Below are positions 40,835 to 50,467 of a stretch of 64,000 bases of DNA, in pieces; positions within the stretch are counted from its first letter, which is position 1; each line of letters starts with the position of its first letter. The stretch comes from Streptomyces curacoi. GTDB lineage: Bacteria; Actinomycetota; Actinomycetes; Streptomycetales; Streptomycetaceae. The stretch is taken from NCBI RefSeq assembly GCF_001513975.1, contig NZ_KQ947984.1, positions 995,338-1,059,337 on the forward strand, read 5' to 3'. Both the position numbers and the translations under genes were made by a program. Under the pieces are notes generated by a model that saw nothing but the letters and a program-made list of their open reading frames with translations, was not told the origin of the DNA and ran no database searches.

Positions 40835-43402
40835 TTACTCGGCCTGCAGCACCAGCAGCGCCAGATCGTCCTCCGGCGGACGGCCGCTGAACTCGTGCAC
40901 CAGCCTGCGGATCCGTTCCGCGATCAGCTGGGCGTTCAGCCCCGCGCACCCGGCGAGCGCGGTCGCCAGCCCGTCGCCGTCGTCGAACTGGCGTGAGCCG
41001 CTGCGCCGCTCGGTCACCCCGTCGGTCACGCACAGCAGGGTGTCGCCGGAGCGCAGCTCGAAGGTCTCGCTGGTGTACGTCGCGTCCTCGACGACCCCGA
41101 GGAGGGTCTGCGGCTGCGCGGCCGTGTGGACCTCGCCGCCCGCGCCCAGCAGCAACGGCAGCGGGTGTCCGGCGGAGGCGAGGGTGCAGCGGATGCCGTC
41201 GTCGACGGGGGTGAGTTCGCCGTACAGCAGGGACAGGAAGCGGGTCTGCGGGCCGTCGCCGGGTGGGACCGGGCCGACGAGGGCGCGGGCGGCGGCGTCG
41301 GCGGCCTCGGTGGCGTCGTCGAGGAGGAGCTGGTTGAGGCGGTCGAGCACGTCGGCGACGCGGTAGCCCTCGCGGGCGAGGAGCCGCAGCCAGGGGCGTG
41401 CGATGCCGATCACCACGGCGGCCTCGGGGCCCTTGCCCTGGACGTCGCCGATGGCGAAGCACCAGCGTCCGTCGCCGGCCGGGAAGAGGTCGTAGAAGTC
41501 GCCGCTCGGGCCGCCCTTGTCGCACGGTTCGTAGACCAGGGCGCTGGCCACTCCGGGGATCTCCGCGACGGCGCCGGGCAGCAGTCCGCGCTGCAGGACC
41601 CGGCTGATGGTGACCTGCCGGGCGTACTGGCGGGCCGCGCCGATGGCGAGGGCCACCCGGCGGCTGAGGTCCTCGACGAGCCCGGTGATCTCGTCGGGGA
41701 AGCGCGCGAGTCCGGCCCGGCCGATGACCAGCGTGCCCAGCGGGCGGCCACCGGCGATCAGGCGGTACGCGAGCGCCGTACCGCGCGCCCCGCGGGCGCC
41801 GAGCGCCGCACCGGGCCAGGGATAGGGCACGGGCCCGGTGCGGTGGTGGTCGGGCGGATGCGGTGGCTCCTTCTCCAGGGTGCGGCGGAGTTCCTCGATG
41901 AGGTTCTCGGAGCCGTGCCAGACGCGGGCGAGCCGGGGGCCCGTCCCCGCCATGCCGTCCGCCGGCCAGCCGCTCCCGCCGTCGGCATCGCCGGCGTCGC
42001 CGGATCGGGGGTATCCCCAGCGGCCGGCGACCTCGTCCTCCAGCCACACCGCACACCAGTCCGCCAGCCGCGGCACGATCAGCTGGCCGGCGAGGGCGGC
42101 GACCAGGTTCTCGTCGAGCTGCCCGGCGAGCAGGTCGGAGGCCTCGGCGAGGAAGGACAGGGCACCTCGGTTGAGCCAGTCCCGTTCCCGCTCGCGAGGG
42201 GGGTGCCCGCGCTCGGATTCGGCCGAGAGCGGCGGCGGCTCCGGCGCGAGGATCTCGGCGACGCGCAGCCCGCGCTCCAGCGCGCGCTCCTCGGCGCACG
42301 CCTCGATGTCGTCCTTGGCCGCCACCGGGTCCTCGGCGGGCAGCCGGGCCCACACGGTCTTGGCGCCGGTGCGATAGGTGACGCCCCAGGACTCGGCGAG
42401 CCGGGACACCAGCCGCAGGCCGCGCCCGTGCTCCGGTGTCTCGTACGGCGCGTCGAGCTCCGCGTCGCGCGGGGCGCGCGAGGGGTGATGGTCCAGCACC
42501 TCGACGAGCAGGGCGCCGGTGTCCTCCTCCAGCCGACAGGCGAGCTCGACCTCGGTACCGGCGTGCACGACGGCGTTGGTGACAAGCTCGCTGACGGCCA
42601 CGACGGCGTCGTCGACGAGCCGGTCACTGACGTGTTCGGTGCCGGGGAGACCGGACGCGGCCCACTCGGTGAGCGCGGCCCGCACGAGGGCGCGGGCCGA
42701 TCCCGGGGAGAGGGGGCTGCCGGGGAGGGTGGTGCGGGTCTCGGGGTGCGGGTGTGTGGTGGGGTCGACGCGGGGGTGTGGGTCGGGGGCCGGGCGGGGG
42801 TGTGGGTCGGGGGCCGGGCGGGGGTGCGGATCGGGGTCGACGCGCGGGTGCAGATCGTGGTCCACGCGCGGGTGCGGCTCGTCGTTGACGCTTGGCTGTG
42901 GCTCGTCGTTGACGCGCGGATGAGGCTCGTCGTGGACGCGCGGGTGTGTCCAGAGGCCCACGCACGGGTGTGGCTCGTGGTCCACGCGCGGGTGCGGCTC
43001 GTCGTTGACGCTTGGCTGTGGCTCGTCGTTGACGCGCGGATGAGGCTCGTCGTGGACGCGCAGGTGTGTCCAGAGGCCCACGCGCGGGTGTGGCTCGTGA
43101 TCCACACGCGGGAGGGGATCGCCGTCCACGCACAAGGGCGCGTCGGCGTCCACGCACAAGGCGGTGTCGCCGTCCACGTGCGACAGCGCCCCGCCATTGT
43201 CCGCGCCCGCGTGTGCGGCATCGTCCGCACCCGGGTGGGCGGCGTCGTCCGCACCCGGGCGGGAGGCATCGTCCGCGCCCGGGCGGGTGCCGTGATCCGT
43301 GCGCGGGCGTGCGCTCTCCTCCGAGCGCGGGCGCGCACTCTCGTGCGCAGGCGCATCAGAGGCACGGGTAACGGTTTCCCGTTGCGCCGGAATGGCCCCC
43401 AT
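40835..43402 (-). CDS. RsbW-like/GAF/SpoIIE (PP2C) phosphatase with N-terminal repeats
   Basis: 855 residues. Roughly residues 1-220 are low-complexity repeats rich in DEPHPRV-type octapeptides. Then an anti-sigma-factor HATPase (VAVSELVTNAVVHAGTEVEL, GRGLRLVSRLAESWG), a GAF-like region (residues about 390-560), and a PP2C/SpoIIE phosphatase with SGDFYDLFPAGDGR, AIGDVQGKGPEAAVV and DDLALLVLQ. The order RsbW-like kinase, sensor, RsbU-like phosphatase is that of S. coelicolor OsaC, which modulates sigma-B after osmotic stress. GGGGAG lies eight bases before ATG 43402. It is divergent from a hybrid kinase. Confidence 0.9.
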   Translation of the reverse strand: MGAIPAQRETVTRASDAPAHESARPRSEESARPRTDHGTRPGADDASRPGADDAAHPGADDAAHAGADNGGALSHVDGDTALCVDADAPLCVDGDPLPRVDHEPHPRVGLWTHLRVHDEPHPRVNDEPQPSVNDEPHPRVDHEPHPCVGLWTHPRVHDEPHPRVNDEPQPSVNDEPHPRVDHDLHPRVDPDPHPRPAPDPHPRPAPDPHPRVDPTTHPHPETRTTLPGSPLSPGSARALVRAALTEWAASGLPGTEHVSDRLVDDAVVAVSELVTNAVVHAGTEVELACRLEEDTGALLVEVLDHHPSRAPRDAELDAPYETPEHGRGLRLVSRLAESWGVTYRTGAKTVWARLPAEDPVAAKDDIEACAEERALERGLRVAEILAPEPPPLSAESERGHPPRERERDWLNRGALSFLAEASDLLAGQLDENLVAALAGQLIVPRLADWCAVWLEDEVAGRWGYPRSGDAGDADGGSGWPADGMAGTGPRLARVWHGSENLIEELRRTLEKEPPHPPDHHRTGPVPYPWPGAALGARGARGTALAYRLIAGGRPLGTLVIGRAGLARFPDEITGLVEDLSRRVALAIGAARQYARQVTISRVLQRGLLPGAVAEIPGVASALVYEPCDKGGPSGDFYDLFPAGDGRWCFAIGDVQGKGPEAAVVIGIARPWLRLLAREGYRVADVLDRLNQLLLDDATEAADAAARALVGPVPPGDGPQTRFLSLLYGELTPVDDGIRCTLASAGHPLPLLLGAGGEVHTAAQPQTLLGVVEDATYTSETFELRSGDTLLCVTDGVTERRSGSRQFDDGDGLATALAGCAGLNAQLIAERIRRLVHEFSGRPPEDDLALLVLQAE
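42861..43100 (-). repeat. 120-base tandem repeat coding for 40 residues (two copies)
   Basis: Copies at 42861-42980 and 42981-43100 differ in only a few bases. Each codes for five octapeptides of the form VNDEPHPR, VNDEPQPS, VDHEPHPC and VGLWTHPR. Shorter relatives flank it in the same protein (DPHPRPAP and similar). Confidence 0.9.
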
Positions 43403-43504
43403 GGACAGCTCCCCGAACGGTTCGGACGATTACGCCTCAGTCGACGCCGACAGAGTGACAGACTGGCCACGCCCATAAGCACCGAGTTACCGAAGTGGGC
43501 CGCC
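43403..43504. promoter_or_regulatory. Shared divergent promoter region of the Osa-like locus
   Basis: 102 bases lie between the divergent starts of the phosphatase and the hybrid kinase. Promoters for both must overlap here. No clear consensus -10/-35 or operator is visible to me. Confidence 0.4.
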
Positions 43505-46500
43505 ATGAGTGAGAACCGTGCTACGCGCGTGCTCGAAGAAGGACAGAAAGACGGTCAAATTCGAGCATCGGATCTGCGCCCCCTGCTCGCCGCGATGACC
43601 GCCGCCCGGGACGGCGACTTCCGCAAGCTCCCGGAGACCGGCGACGGGATGGTGGCCGAGCTGACGGCGGTCTACAACCAGATCATGGACCGCAGCACAC
43701 ACTTCAACGGCGAAGTGCAGCGCGTCAAAAGGGAGCTGGTGCGGCACGGCCGGCTCGACGAGCGCCTCTCGGCGAGCCCGGGGCAGGGCGACTGGACGAC
43801 CCGCGTCAACGACGTGAACCATCTGCTCGACGCCCTGGTGGCCCCGGCGGCGAACGCGACGCGCGTACTGGACGCCGTGGCCGGCGGCGACCTCACCCAG
43901 CGCGTCGACCTGCACGACGGCACCCGTCAGTTACGCGGTGACCTGCGCCGCCTCGGCCGTGCCGTGAACAAGATGGTCGACCAGCTCTCCCTGTTCACCG
44001 GCGAGGTGACCCGGGTCGCCCGCGAGGTCGGCACCGAGGGCCGGCTGGGCGGCCGGGCCAAGGTGCAGGGGCTGTCGGGCAGTTGGCGGGACGTGACCGA
44101 GGCGGTCAACACGATGGCGGCCCGGCTGACGGCGCAGGTGCGCGACATCGCCCTGGTGACCACGGCGGTGGCCCGCGGCGACCTGACCCGCACGGTCACC
44201 GTCGAGGCGACCGGCGAGCTCCTCGAACTCAAACTGACCGTCAACACGATGGTGGACCAGCTCTCCGCCTTCGCCGACGAGGTCACCCGCGTCGCCCGCG
44301 AGGTCGGCACCGAAGGCCGGCTGGGCGGGCGGGCCCAGGTGCGCGGCGTGAGCGGCGTCTGGAAGGACCTCACCGACAACGTCAACTTCATGGCGTCGAA
44401 CCTGACCTCTCAGGTCCGCAACATCGCCCAGGTCACCACGGCCGTCGCCAACGGCGACCTGAGCCAGAAGATCACCGTCGACGCCCAGGGCGAGATCCTC
44501 GAACTCAAGTCGACCATCAACACCATGGTCGACCAGCTCTCCGCCTTCGCCGACGAGGTCACCCGCGTCGCCCGCGAGGTCGGCACCGAAGGAAACCTCG
44601 GCGGACGCGCCCAGGTACGCGGCGTCTCCGGCGTATGGAAAGACCTCACCGACAACGTCAACTTCATGGCGGACAACCTGACCTCCCAGGTCCGCAACAT
44701 CGCCCTCGTGTCCACCGCCGTGGCCCAGGGCGACCTCGGCAAGAAGATCACGGTGGAGGCGAAGGGCGAGATCCTGGAGCTGAAGTCGACCATCAACACG
44801 ATGGTCGACCAGCTCTCCGCCTTCGCCGACGAGGTCACCCGCGTCGCCCGCGAGGTCGGCACCGAAGGAAACCTCGGCGGTCAGGCCCAGGTGCGCGGCG
44901 TGAGCGGCGTCTGGAAGGACCTCACCGACAACGTCAACTTCATGGCGCTGAACCTGACCTCCCAGGTCCGCAACATCGCCCAGGTCACCACCGCCGTCGC
45001 CAACGGCAACCTCTCCAAGAAGATCACGGTCGACGCCCGCGGCGAGATCCTGGAACTCAAGGACACCGTCAACACGATGGTGGACCAGCTGCGCGCCTTC
45101 GCCGACGAGGTCACCCGAGTGGCCCGCGAGGTCGGCACCGACGGCCGGCTCGGCGGCCGGGCCCAGGTGCTGGGCGTCTCCGGGGTCTGGCGGGATCTGA
45201 CCGACAACGTCAACTACATGGCGGACAACCTGACCTCCCAGGTGCGGAACATCGCCCAGGTCGCCACCGCCGTGGCCCAGGGCGACCTCTCCAAGAAGAT
45301 CGACGTGGACGCGCGCGGCGAGATCCTGGAGCTCAAGACCACCATCAACACGATGGTCGACACCCTGTCCTCCTTCGCCGACGAGGTCACCCGAGTGGCC
45401 CGCGAGGTCGGCACCGAGGGCCAGCTAGGCGGTCAGGCGAGGGTCGAGGGCGTGTACGGCACCTGGAAGCGCCTGACGACCAATGTGAACGAACTCGCCC
45501 TGAACCTGACCACCCAGGTCCGCGCGATCGCCGAGGTCGCCTCCGCCGTGGCGCAGGGCGACATGTCCCGCTCGATCACGGTCGAGGCGCGCGGTGAGGT
45601 CGCCGAGCTGAAGGACAACATCAACCTGATGGTGGCCAACCTGCGTGAGACGACCCGCGCCAAGGACTGGCTGGAGTCCAACCTGGCCCGCCTGGCCGCG
45701 CTGATGCAGGGCCACCGCGACCTGATGGAGGTCGCCGACCTGCTGCTGCGCGAGCTGACGCCGCTGGTCAACGCCCAGTACGGCGCGTTCTTCCTGGCCG
45801 ACCCGGACGGCGAGGGAGCCTCGCTCCATGGCACGGTTCCGGCGAAGGGGCTCGCGTTCATCGCCGGGTACGGCTCGGCCCAGGGCGCCACCGTGGAGAC
45901 GGGGGGCCTCCCGGTGCACGGTCTGGTCCAGCAGGCGGCCCGCGAGAAGAAGCGGATCCTGGTCGAGGAGGCCCCGCCGGACTACATCAAGATCAACAGC
46001 GGGCTGGGTGAGGCGGCCCCCACCAGCGTCGTCATCATCCCGATCCTCTTCGAGGACAAGCTCCTCGGCGTGATCGAGCTGGCGTCCTTCTCCCGCTTCT
46101 CCGACGTCCACCTGGCGTTCTTCGACCAGTTCGTGAACACCATCGCCGTCGCGATCAACACGATCATCGCCAACTCCCGTACGGAGTCGCTGCTCGGCGA
46201 GTCCCAGCGCCTCGCCAGGCAGCTCCAGGAACGCTCGGACGAACTCCAGATGCAGCAGGCGGAGCTGCAGCGCTCGAACGCGGAGCTGGAGGAGAAGGCG
46301 GCGCTGCTGGCGACCAGCTCCCAGTACAAGTCGGAGTTCCTGGCGAACATGTCGCACGAACTGCGCACCCCGCTCAACTCCCTGCTGATCCTGGCCCGTC
46401 TGCTCTCCGACAACCCGGACGGCCACCTGTCCGACCAGGAGGTGCAGTTCGCGACGACGATCCACCGCTCCGGCTCGGACCTCCTCCAGCTGATCAACGA

Positions 46501-47638
46501 CATCCTGGACCTGTCGAAGATCGAGGCGGGCCGGATGGACGTACGCCCGAAGAAGCTGCCGCTCATCAAGCTGCTGGACTACGTCCACGCCACGTTCCGC
46601 CCGCTCACCCTCGACCGGGGGCTCGCCTTCGAGGTGTCGGTCGGCGAGAACGTGCCGCGTGAGATGTACTCGGACGAGCAGCGCCTGCAGCAGATCCTGC
46701 GCAACCTCCTGTCCAACGCGATCAAGTTCACCGCGGCGGGCAAGGTGGAGCTGCGGGTGAACCGGATGAAGGATCCCGAGCACCACCTGGTCCGCGAGAG
46801 CGACGACGTGATCGCGTTCGCGGTGTCCGACACCGGCATCGGCATCGCGCGGGAGAAACTCCCGGTGATCTTCGAGGCGTTCCAGCAGGCCGACGGCACC
46901 ACCAACCGCAAGTTCGGCGGCACGGGCCTCGGCCTGTCCATCAGCCGGGAGATCGCGGGCCTGCTGGGCGGCCGTATCGTCGCCGAGAGCGAGCCCGGCA
47001 CGGGCTCCACGTTCACGCTGTACGTCCCGGTCGTCAGCCCCGGCCACGCCGCCACCGGCCCGGTGCCCGAGGACCGTCCGCTGCCGGCGCCGGAGCAGCT
47101 GTCGGCCGAGTCCTTCCCGTCCGCCCACGACGCGGACGACGCCTGGCCGACGCCGACCAAGCTGGAGGCCTGGCTGACGGGCCGGGCGGGCCGGGTCCTG
47201 CCGGGCCGGCGGGTGCTGATCGTGGACGACGACATCCGCAACGTCTTCGCGCTCACGCATGTCCTGGGGCGGGTGGGCATGCCGGTCCTGTACGCGGAGA
47301 ACGGCCGCGAGGGCATCGAGACGCTGGAGCGCAGCCCCGACGTCGAACTCGTCCTGATGGACATCATGATGCCGGAGATGGACGGCTACGAGACGATCTC
47401 CGCCATCCGCCGCACCCCGCGCTGGGCGGACCTGCCCATCGTCGCGCTGACCGCGAAGGCCATGCCCGGCGACCGTGAGAAGTCCATCGCGCGGGGCGCC
47501 AACGACTACGTACCGAAGCCGGTGGACGTGGATCGGCTGCTGACCGTCGTCTGCGACCTCCTGGACCCCGAGGGCGCGGACGGTACGGCCGCGGACGCCC
47601 CCACCGCGCAACCGGCGGTTCCGCCGACGACCGAATGA
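43505..47638 (+). CDS. Soluble hybrid histidine kinase with seven HAMP repeats, GAF, kinase and REC domains
   Basis: 1,377 residues without membrane helices. Residues about 110-720 hold seven HAMP-like units ([40 protein letters not shown]), then GAF (about 730-880), a coiled coil, HisKA ([13 protein letters not shown]), HATPase ([24 protein letters not shown]) and REC ([24 protein letters not shown]). Architecture matches OsaA, the osmoadaptation kinase of S. coelicolor. The codon for Leu143 is TTA (43931-43933), so translation may require the bldA tRNA. Ribosome site weak. Confidence 0.93.
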   Translation: MSENRATRVLEEGQKDGQIRASDLRPLLAAMTAARDGDFRKLPETGDGMVAELTAVYNQIMDRSTHFNGEVQRVKRELVRHGRLDERLSASPGQGDWTTRVNDVNHLLDALVAPAANATRVLDAVAGGDLTQRVDLHDGTRQLRGDLRRLGRAVNKMVDQLSLFTGEVTRVAREVGTEGRLGGRAKVQGLSGSWRDVTEAVNTMAARLTAQVRDIALVTTAVARGDLTRTVTVEATGELLELKLTVNTMVDQLSAFADEVTRVAREVGTEGRLGGRAQVRGVSGVWKDLTDNVNFMASNLTSQVRNIAQVTTAVANGDLSQKITVDAQGEILELKSTINTMVDQLSAFADEVTRVAREVGTEGNLGGRAQVRGVSGVWKDLTDNVNFMADNLTSQVRNIALVSTAVAQGDLGKKITVEAKGEILELKSTINTMVDQLSAFADEVTRVAREVGTEGNLGGQAQVRGVSGVWKDLTDNVNFMALNLTSQVRNIAQVTTAVANGNLSKKITVDARGEILELKDTVNTMVDQLRAFADEVTRVAREVGTDGRLGGRAQVLGVSGVWRDLTDNVNYMADNLTSQVRNIAQVATAVAQGDLSKKIDVDARGEILELKTTINTMVDTLSSFADEVTRVAREVGTEGQLGGQARVEGVYGTWKRLTTNVNELALNLTTQVRAIAEVASAVAQGDMSRSITVEARGEVAELKDNINLMVANLRETTRAKDWLESNLARLAALMQGHRDLMEVADLLLRELTPLVNAQYGAFFLADPDGEGASLHGTVPAKGLAFIAGYGSAQGATVETGGLPVHGLVQQAAREKKRILVEEAPPDYIKINSGLGEAAPTSVVIIPILFEDKLLGVIELASFSRFSDVHLAFFDQFVNTIAVAINTIIANSRTESLLGESQRLARQLQERSDELQMQQAELQRSNAELEEKAALLATSSQYKSEFLANMSHELRTPLNSLLILARLLSDNPDGHLSDQEVQFATTIHRSGSDLLQLINDILDLSKIEAGRMDVRPKKLPLIKLLDYVHATFRPLTLDRGLAFEVSVGENVPREMYSDEQRLQQILRNLLSNAIKFTAAGKVELRVNRMKDPEHHLVRESDDVIAFAVSDTGIGIAREKLPVIFEAFQQADGTTNRKFGGTGLGLSISREIAGLLGGRIVAESEPGTGSTFTLYVPVVSPGHAATGPVPEDRPLPAPEQLSAESFPSAHDADDAWPTPTKLEAWLTGRAGRVLPGRRVLIVDDDIRNVFALTHVLGRVGMPVLYAENGREGIETLERSPDVELVLMDIMMPEMDGYETISAIRRTPRWADLPIVALTAKAMPGDREKSIARGANDYVPKPVDVDRLLTVVCDLLDPEGADGTAADAPTAQPAVPPTTE
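43888..45660 (+). repeat. 276-base tandem repeat array encoding HAMP units
   Basis: Near-identical blocks begin at about 44164, 44440, 44716, 44992, 45268 and 45544, exactly 276 bases apart; a more divergent unit starts near 43888. Each codes for 92 residues. Confidence 0.9.
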
Positions 47639-47650
47639 GGCCGATTCACC

Positions 47651-48223
47651 ATGACCGCTGAGGCAGCGACCGACGAGCGCGCCGGCATCCTCCTGGTCGA
47701 CGACATGGAGGATAACCTGATCGCCCTGGAGGCCGTACTCGGGTCCCTCAACGAGCCGCTCGTACGCGCGCGTTCGGGCGAGGAGGCGATGAAGGCGCTG
47801 CTGCGCCGGCGCTTCGCCCTCGTCCTGCTCGACGTACGCATGCCCGGCATGGACGGCTTCGAGACCGCCACGAACATCAAACGGCTCGACCAGACCAAGG
47901 ACGTCCCGATCATCTTCCTGACCGGCGCGGACGACGAGCCCGGCTACGCCTTCCGCGGTTACGCGACGGGCGCGGCGGACTATCTGACCAAGCCGTTCGA
48001 TCCGTGGGTGCTGCGGGCGAAGGTCAGCGTCTTCCTGGACCTGCACCGCAAGGGCCAACAGCTGGAGCGCCTGCTGGCCCAGCGGCAGGCCCGCAACGGG
48101 GACATATGCACCCGGCTGGCCGCGCTGGAGGAACAACTCGCCGCCGACGACCCGGACCTGCCGACACTGCGCACCCAGGTGAAGGAGCTACGGCACCTGG
48201 TCAGCAGGGGGCAGGGGATCTGA
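47651..48223 (+). CDS. Response regulator-like REC protein with C-terminal coiled coil
   Basis: 190 residues. REC domain: ILLVDDMEDNLIALEAVLGS, the phosphorylated aspartate in LVLLDVRMPGMDGFE, and the lysine in DYLTKPFDP. There is no DNA-binding output; the rest (LLAQRQARNGDICTRLAALE, EEQLAADDPDLPTLRTQVKE) is a coiled coil, as in OsaB. Its ATG is 12 bases after the kinase stop, so it is probably the kinase partner. Confidence 0.93.
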   Translation: MTAEAATDERAGILLVDDMEDNLIALEAVLGSLNEPLVRARSGEEAMKALLRRRFALVLLDVRMPGMDGFETATNIKRLDQTKDVPIIFLTGADDEPGYAFRGYATGAADYLTKPFDPWVLRAKVSVFLDLHRKGQQLERLLAQRQARNGDICTRLAALEEQLAADDPDLPTLRTQVKELRHLVSRGQGI

Positions 48224-48227
48224 CCTG

Positions 48228-48287
48228 AAGGGGCGCGGGACCGTGTCGATGCGCGGCTTTGCCGCGTGGGCGCGACCAGCCACGACG
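48228..48287 (+). repeat. Dispersed intergenic repeat, copy D
   Basis: AAGGGGCGCGGGACCGTGTC followed by GCCGCGTGGGCGCGACCAGC, between the convergent REC gene and the acyl-CoA ligase gene. Related to copies at 8788 and 28051. Confidence 0.65.
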
Positions 48288-48321
48288 AACCGTCAGCCAC
48301 CACACAGTCCCGCGCCACCCC

Positions 48322-50196
48322 CTACGCTTCGCGCGTACCGGCGTACATCTCGTCGATGAGGTGCTTGTACTCCCGCTCGACCACCGGCCGCTTCAGCTTC
48401 AGACTCGGCGTGATCTCACCGTGCTCCACATCGAGATCCCGCGGCAGCAGCCGGAACTTCTTGATGGTCTGCCACTTCTGAAGCCCCTCGTTGAGCTTCT
48501 TGACGTAGCCGTCGACCATCTCGACGGTGGCCGGGTCGGCGACGATCTCCGCGTACGACTTGTCCTCCAGGCCGTTCTCCTTCGCCCAGCCCGTGATGGC
48601 GACCTCGTCGAGCGCGATCAGCGCCGTGCAGAAGTTCCGGTCGGCGCCGTGCACCAGGATGTTGGAGACGTAGGGGCACACCGCCTTGAACTGTCCCTCG
48701 ACCTCGGCGGGCGCGATGTACTTGCCGCCCGACGTCTTGATGAGGTCCTTCTTGCGGTCGGTGATGCGCAGATAGCCGTCGGGCGACAGCTCGCCGATGT
48801 CACCGGTGTGGAACCAGCCGTCCGACTCCAGCACCTCCGCGGTCTTCTCCGGCAGCCCGTGGTAGCCCTCCATGATCCCGGGGCCCCGCAGCAGGATCTC
48901 CCCGTCGTCCGCGATTCGGACCTCCGTGCCGGGCAGCGGCTTGCCGACCGTGCCGGTGCGGTAGGCCTCACCGGGGTTGACGAAGGACGCGGCCGAGGAC
49001 TCGGTGAGGCCGTAGCCCTCCAGGATGTGGATGCCGGCGCCGGCGAAGAAGTAGCCGATCTCGGGCGCGAGGGCAGCGCTGCCCGACACACAGGCGCGCA
49101 GGTTGCCGCCGAAGGCCTCGCGGATCTTGGCGTACACCAGCGCGTCGGCGACCTTGTGCTTGGCGCCGAGGCCGAACGGCACGGAGTGGCTGCCGGTGCG
49201 CCGGAAGTTGTCCTGCGAGACCTTGGCGTACTCGCGGGCGACCCCGGCCGCCCACTGGAAGATCTTGTACTTGGCGCCGCCGCCCGCCCGGGCCTTGGCG
49301 GCGACCCCGTTGTAGACCTTCTCGAAGATGCGTGGCACAGCCGCCATGTACGTCGGCTGCACGACCGGCAGATTCTCGATGATCTTGTCGACGCGGCCGT
49401 CGACGGCGGTGACGTGGCCGACCTCGATCTGCCCGGAGGTGAGTACCTTGCCGAAGACGTGCGCGAGCGGCAGCCACAGGTACTGCACGTCGTCGGGGCC
49501 GACCAGACCGGTCGCGGCGATCGCCTTCGCCATGTACGCCCAGTTGTCGTGCGGCAGCCGTACGCCCTTGGGGCGGCCGGTGGTACCGGAGGTGTAGATC
49601 AGGGTGGCGAGCTGGTCCTTGGTGATCGCGCCGACCCGCTCCTTGACCAGGTCGGCGTCCTTCTCCAGCCGGGCCGCGCCGCGCTTCTCCAGCTCGTCGA
49701 GGGTGAGGATCCAGTCGGCGGTCTCGACGCCGGCCGGGTCGATGACGACGACATGCGTCAGGTTCGGCAGTTCGGCACGCTTCTCCCGCGCCTTGGCCAG
49801 CTGGGCCGCGTCCTCGGCGATGAGCACCCGGCTCTCGGAGTCGGAGAGGATGTACGCCGACTCCTCGGCGTTGGTCTGCGGGTAGACGGTGGTGGTGGCG
49901 GCGCCGGCGCACATGATGCCCAGGTCGGCGAGGATCCACTCGATCCGGGTGGACGAGGCGAGGGCCACCCGCTGCTCGGGCTGGACGCCCAGCTCGATGA
50001 GCCCGGCCGCGATCGAGTAGACCCGCTCGGCGGCCTGCGCCCAGCTCAGCGACTTCCAGTCCTCGGGGCCCTCACCGGAGGCCGGCGGTACGGGATAGCG
50101 GTATGCCTCCGCGTCCGGCGTGGCCGCCACGCGCTCCAGGAAGAGGGTCGCCACGCTCGGCGGACGGTTCTCGATCAGTGTCTGTGTGTCGCTCAC
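48322..50196 (-). CDS. Long-chain fatty acid-CoA ligase (AMP-forming)
   Basis: 624 residues. The adenylate-forming motifs YTSGTTGRPKGV, YGLTESSAAS, GWFHTGDIGELSPDG and the catalytic lysine region around LKLKRPVVEREYK are complete. The type matches FadD15-like enzymes of actinobacteria that activate long-chain fatty acids. A palindrome ACTCGCGAGT about 100 bases upstream may bind a fatty-acid-responsive TetR regulator. Confidence 0.94.
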   Translation of the reverse strand: MSDTQTLIENRPPSVATLFLERVAATPDAEAYRYPVPPASGEGPEDWKSLSWAQAAERVYSIAAGLIELGVQPEQRVALASSTRIEWILADLGIMCAGAATTTVYPQTNAEESAYILSDSESRVLIAEDAAQLAKAREKRAELPNLTHVVVIDPAGVETADWILTLDELEKRGAARLEKDADLVKERVGAITKDQLATLIYTSGTTGRPKGVRLPHDNWAYMAKAIAATGLVGPDDVQYLWLPLAHVFGKVLTSGQIEVGHVTAVDGRVDKIIENLPVVQPTYMAAVPRIFEKVYNGVAAKARAGGGAKYKIFQWAAGVAREYAKVSQDNFRRTGSHSVPFGLGAKHKVADALVYAKIREAFGGNLRACVSGSAALAPEIGYFFAGAGIHILEGYGLTESSAASFVNPGEAYRTGTVGKPLPGTEVRIADDGEILLRGPGIMEGYHGLPEKTAEVLESDGWFHTGDIGELSPDGYLRITDRKKDLIKTSGGKYIAPAEVEGQFKAVCPYVSNILVHGADRNFCTALIALDEVAITGWAKENGLEDKSYAEIVADPATVEMVDGYVKKLNEGLQKWQTIKKFRLLPRDLDVEHGEITPSLKLKRPVVEREYKHLIDEMYAGTREA

Positions 50197-50284
50197 GACA
50201 TCCTCCGGGCCCGCGACAGTGCGGCTGGCTCAGCAGCCGGCATCACAGCCGGCTCATTACGGCGGTTTTCACATGCGAGGTGTT

Positions 50285-50304
50285 GTTTAACTCGCGAGTA
50301 ACTA
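50285..50304. promoter_or_regulatory. Palindrome ACTCGCGAGT in the acyl-CoA ligase promoter region
   Basis: The perfect 10-base palindrome at 50290-50299 is flanked by GTTTA and AAC-type ends. It is about 90-100 bases upstream of the acyl-CoA ligase start. Operators of this kind are typical of TetR-family regulators; the regulator is unknown. Confidence 0.45.
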
Positions 50305-50329
50305 TCGAGCAGGGATCAGAGTAAAGGTC

Positions 50330-50362
50330 GACAGGCCACCGCGTAAGGGTCCGCGGCCTGTC
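50330..50362 (-). terminator. Hairpin terminator downstream of lepA
   Basis: GACAGGCC at 50330-50337 and GGCCTGTC at 50355-50362 pair, extended by inner GCG/CGC. It lies about 105 bases beyond the lepA stop, between lepA and the acyl-CoA ligase gene. Confidence 0.55.
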
Positions 50363-50467
50363 ACTTCCTACAGACAGCGACGTTACGCACGCGTAGGGGC
50401 CCGCCGCACTTTCACACGACGGACCCCTGTTGCGGCGATTTGCCAGGCAACGCTCTGTTACCGGTGG

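Noticed and set aside
42780..43100. Possible CRISPR array because of regular repeats
   Set aside because: Units are directly adjacent with no unique spacers and lie in a coding frame; they are protein repeats.
41126..43504. Open frame extending the hybrid kinase upstream by about 790 codons
   Set aside because: It runs antisense through the phosphatase gene and has no domains; kinase homology begins near the ATG at 43505.
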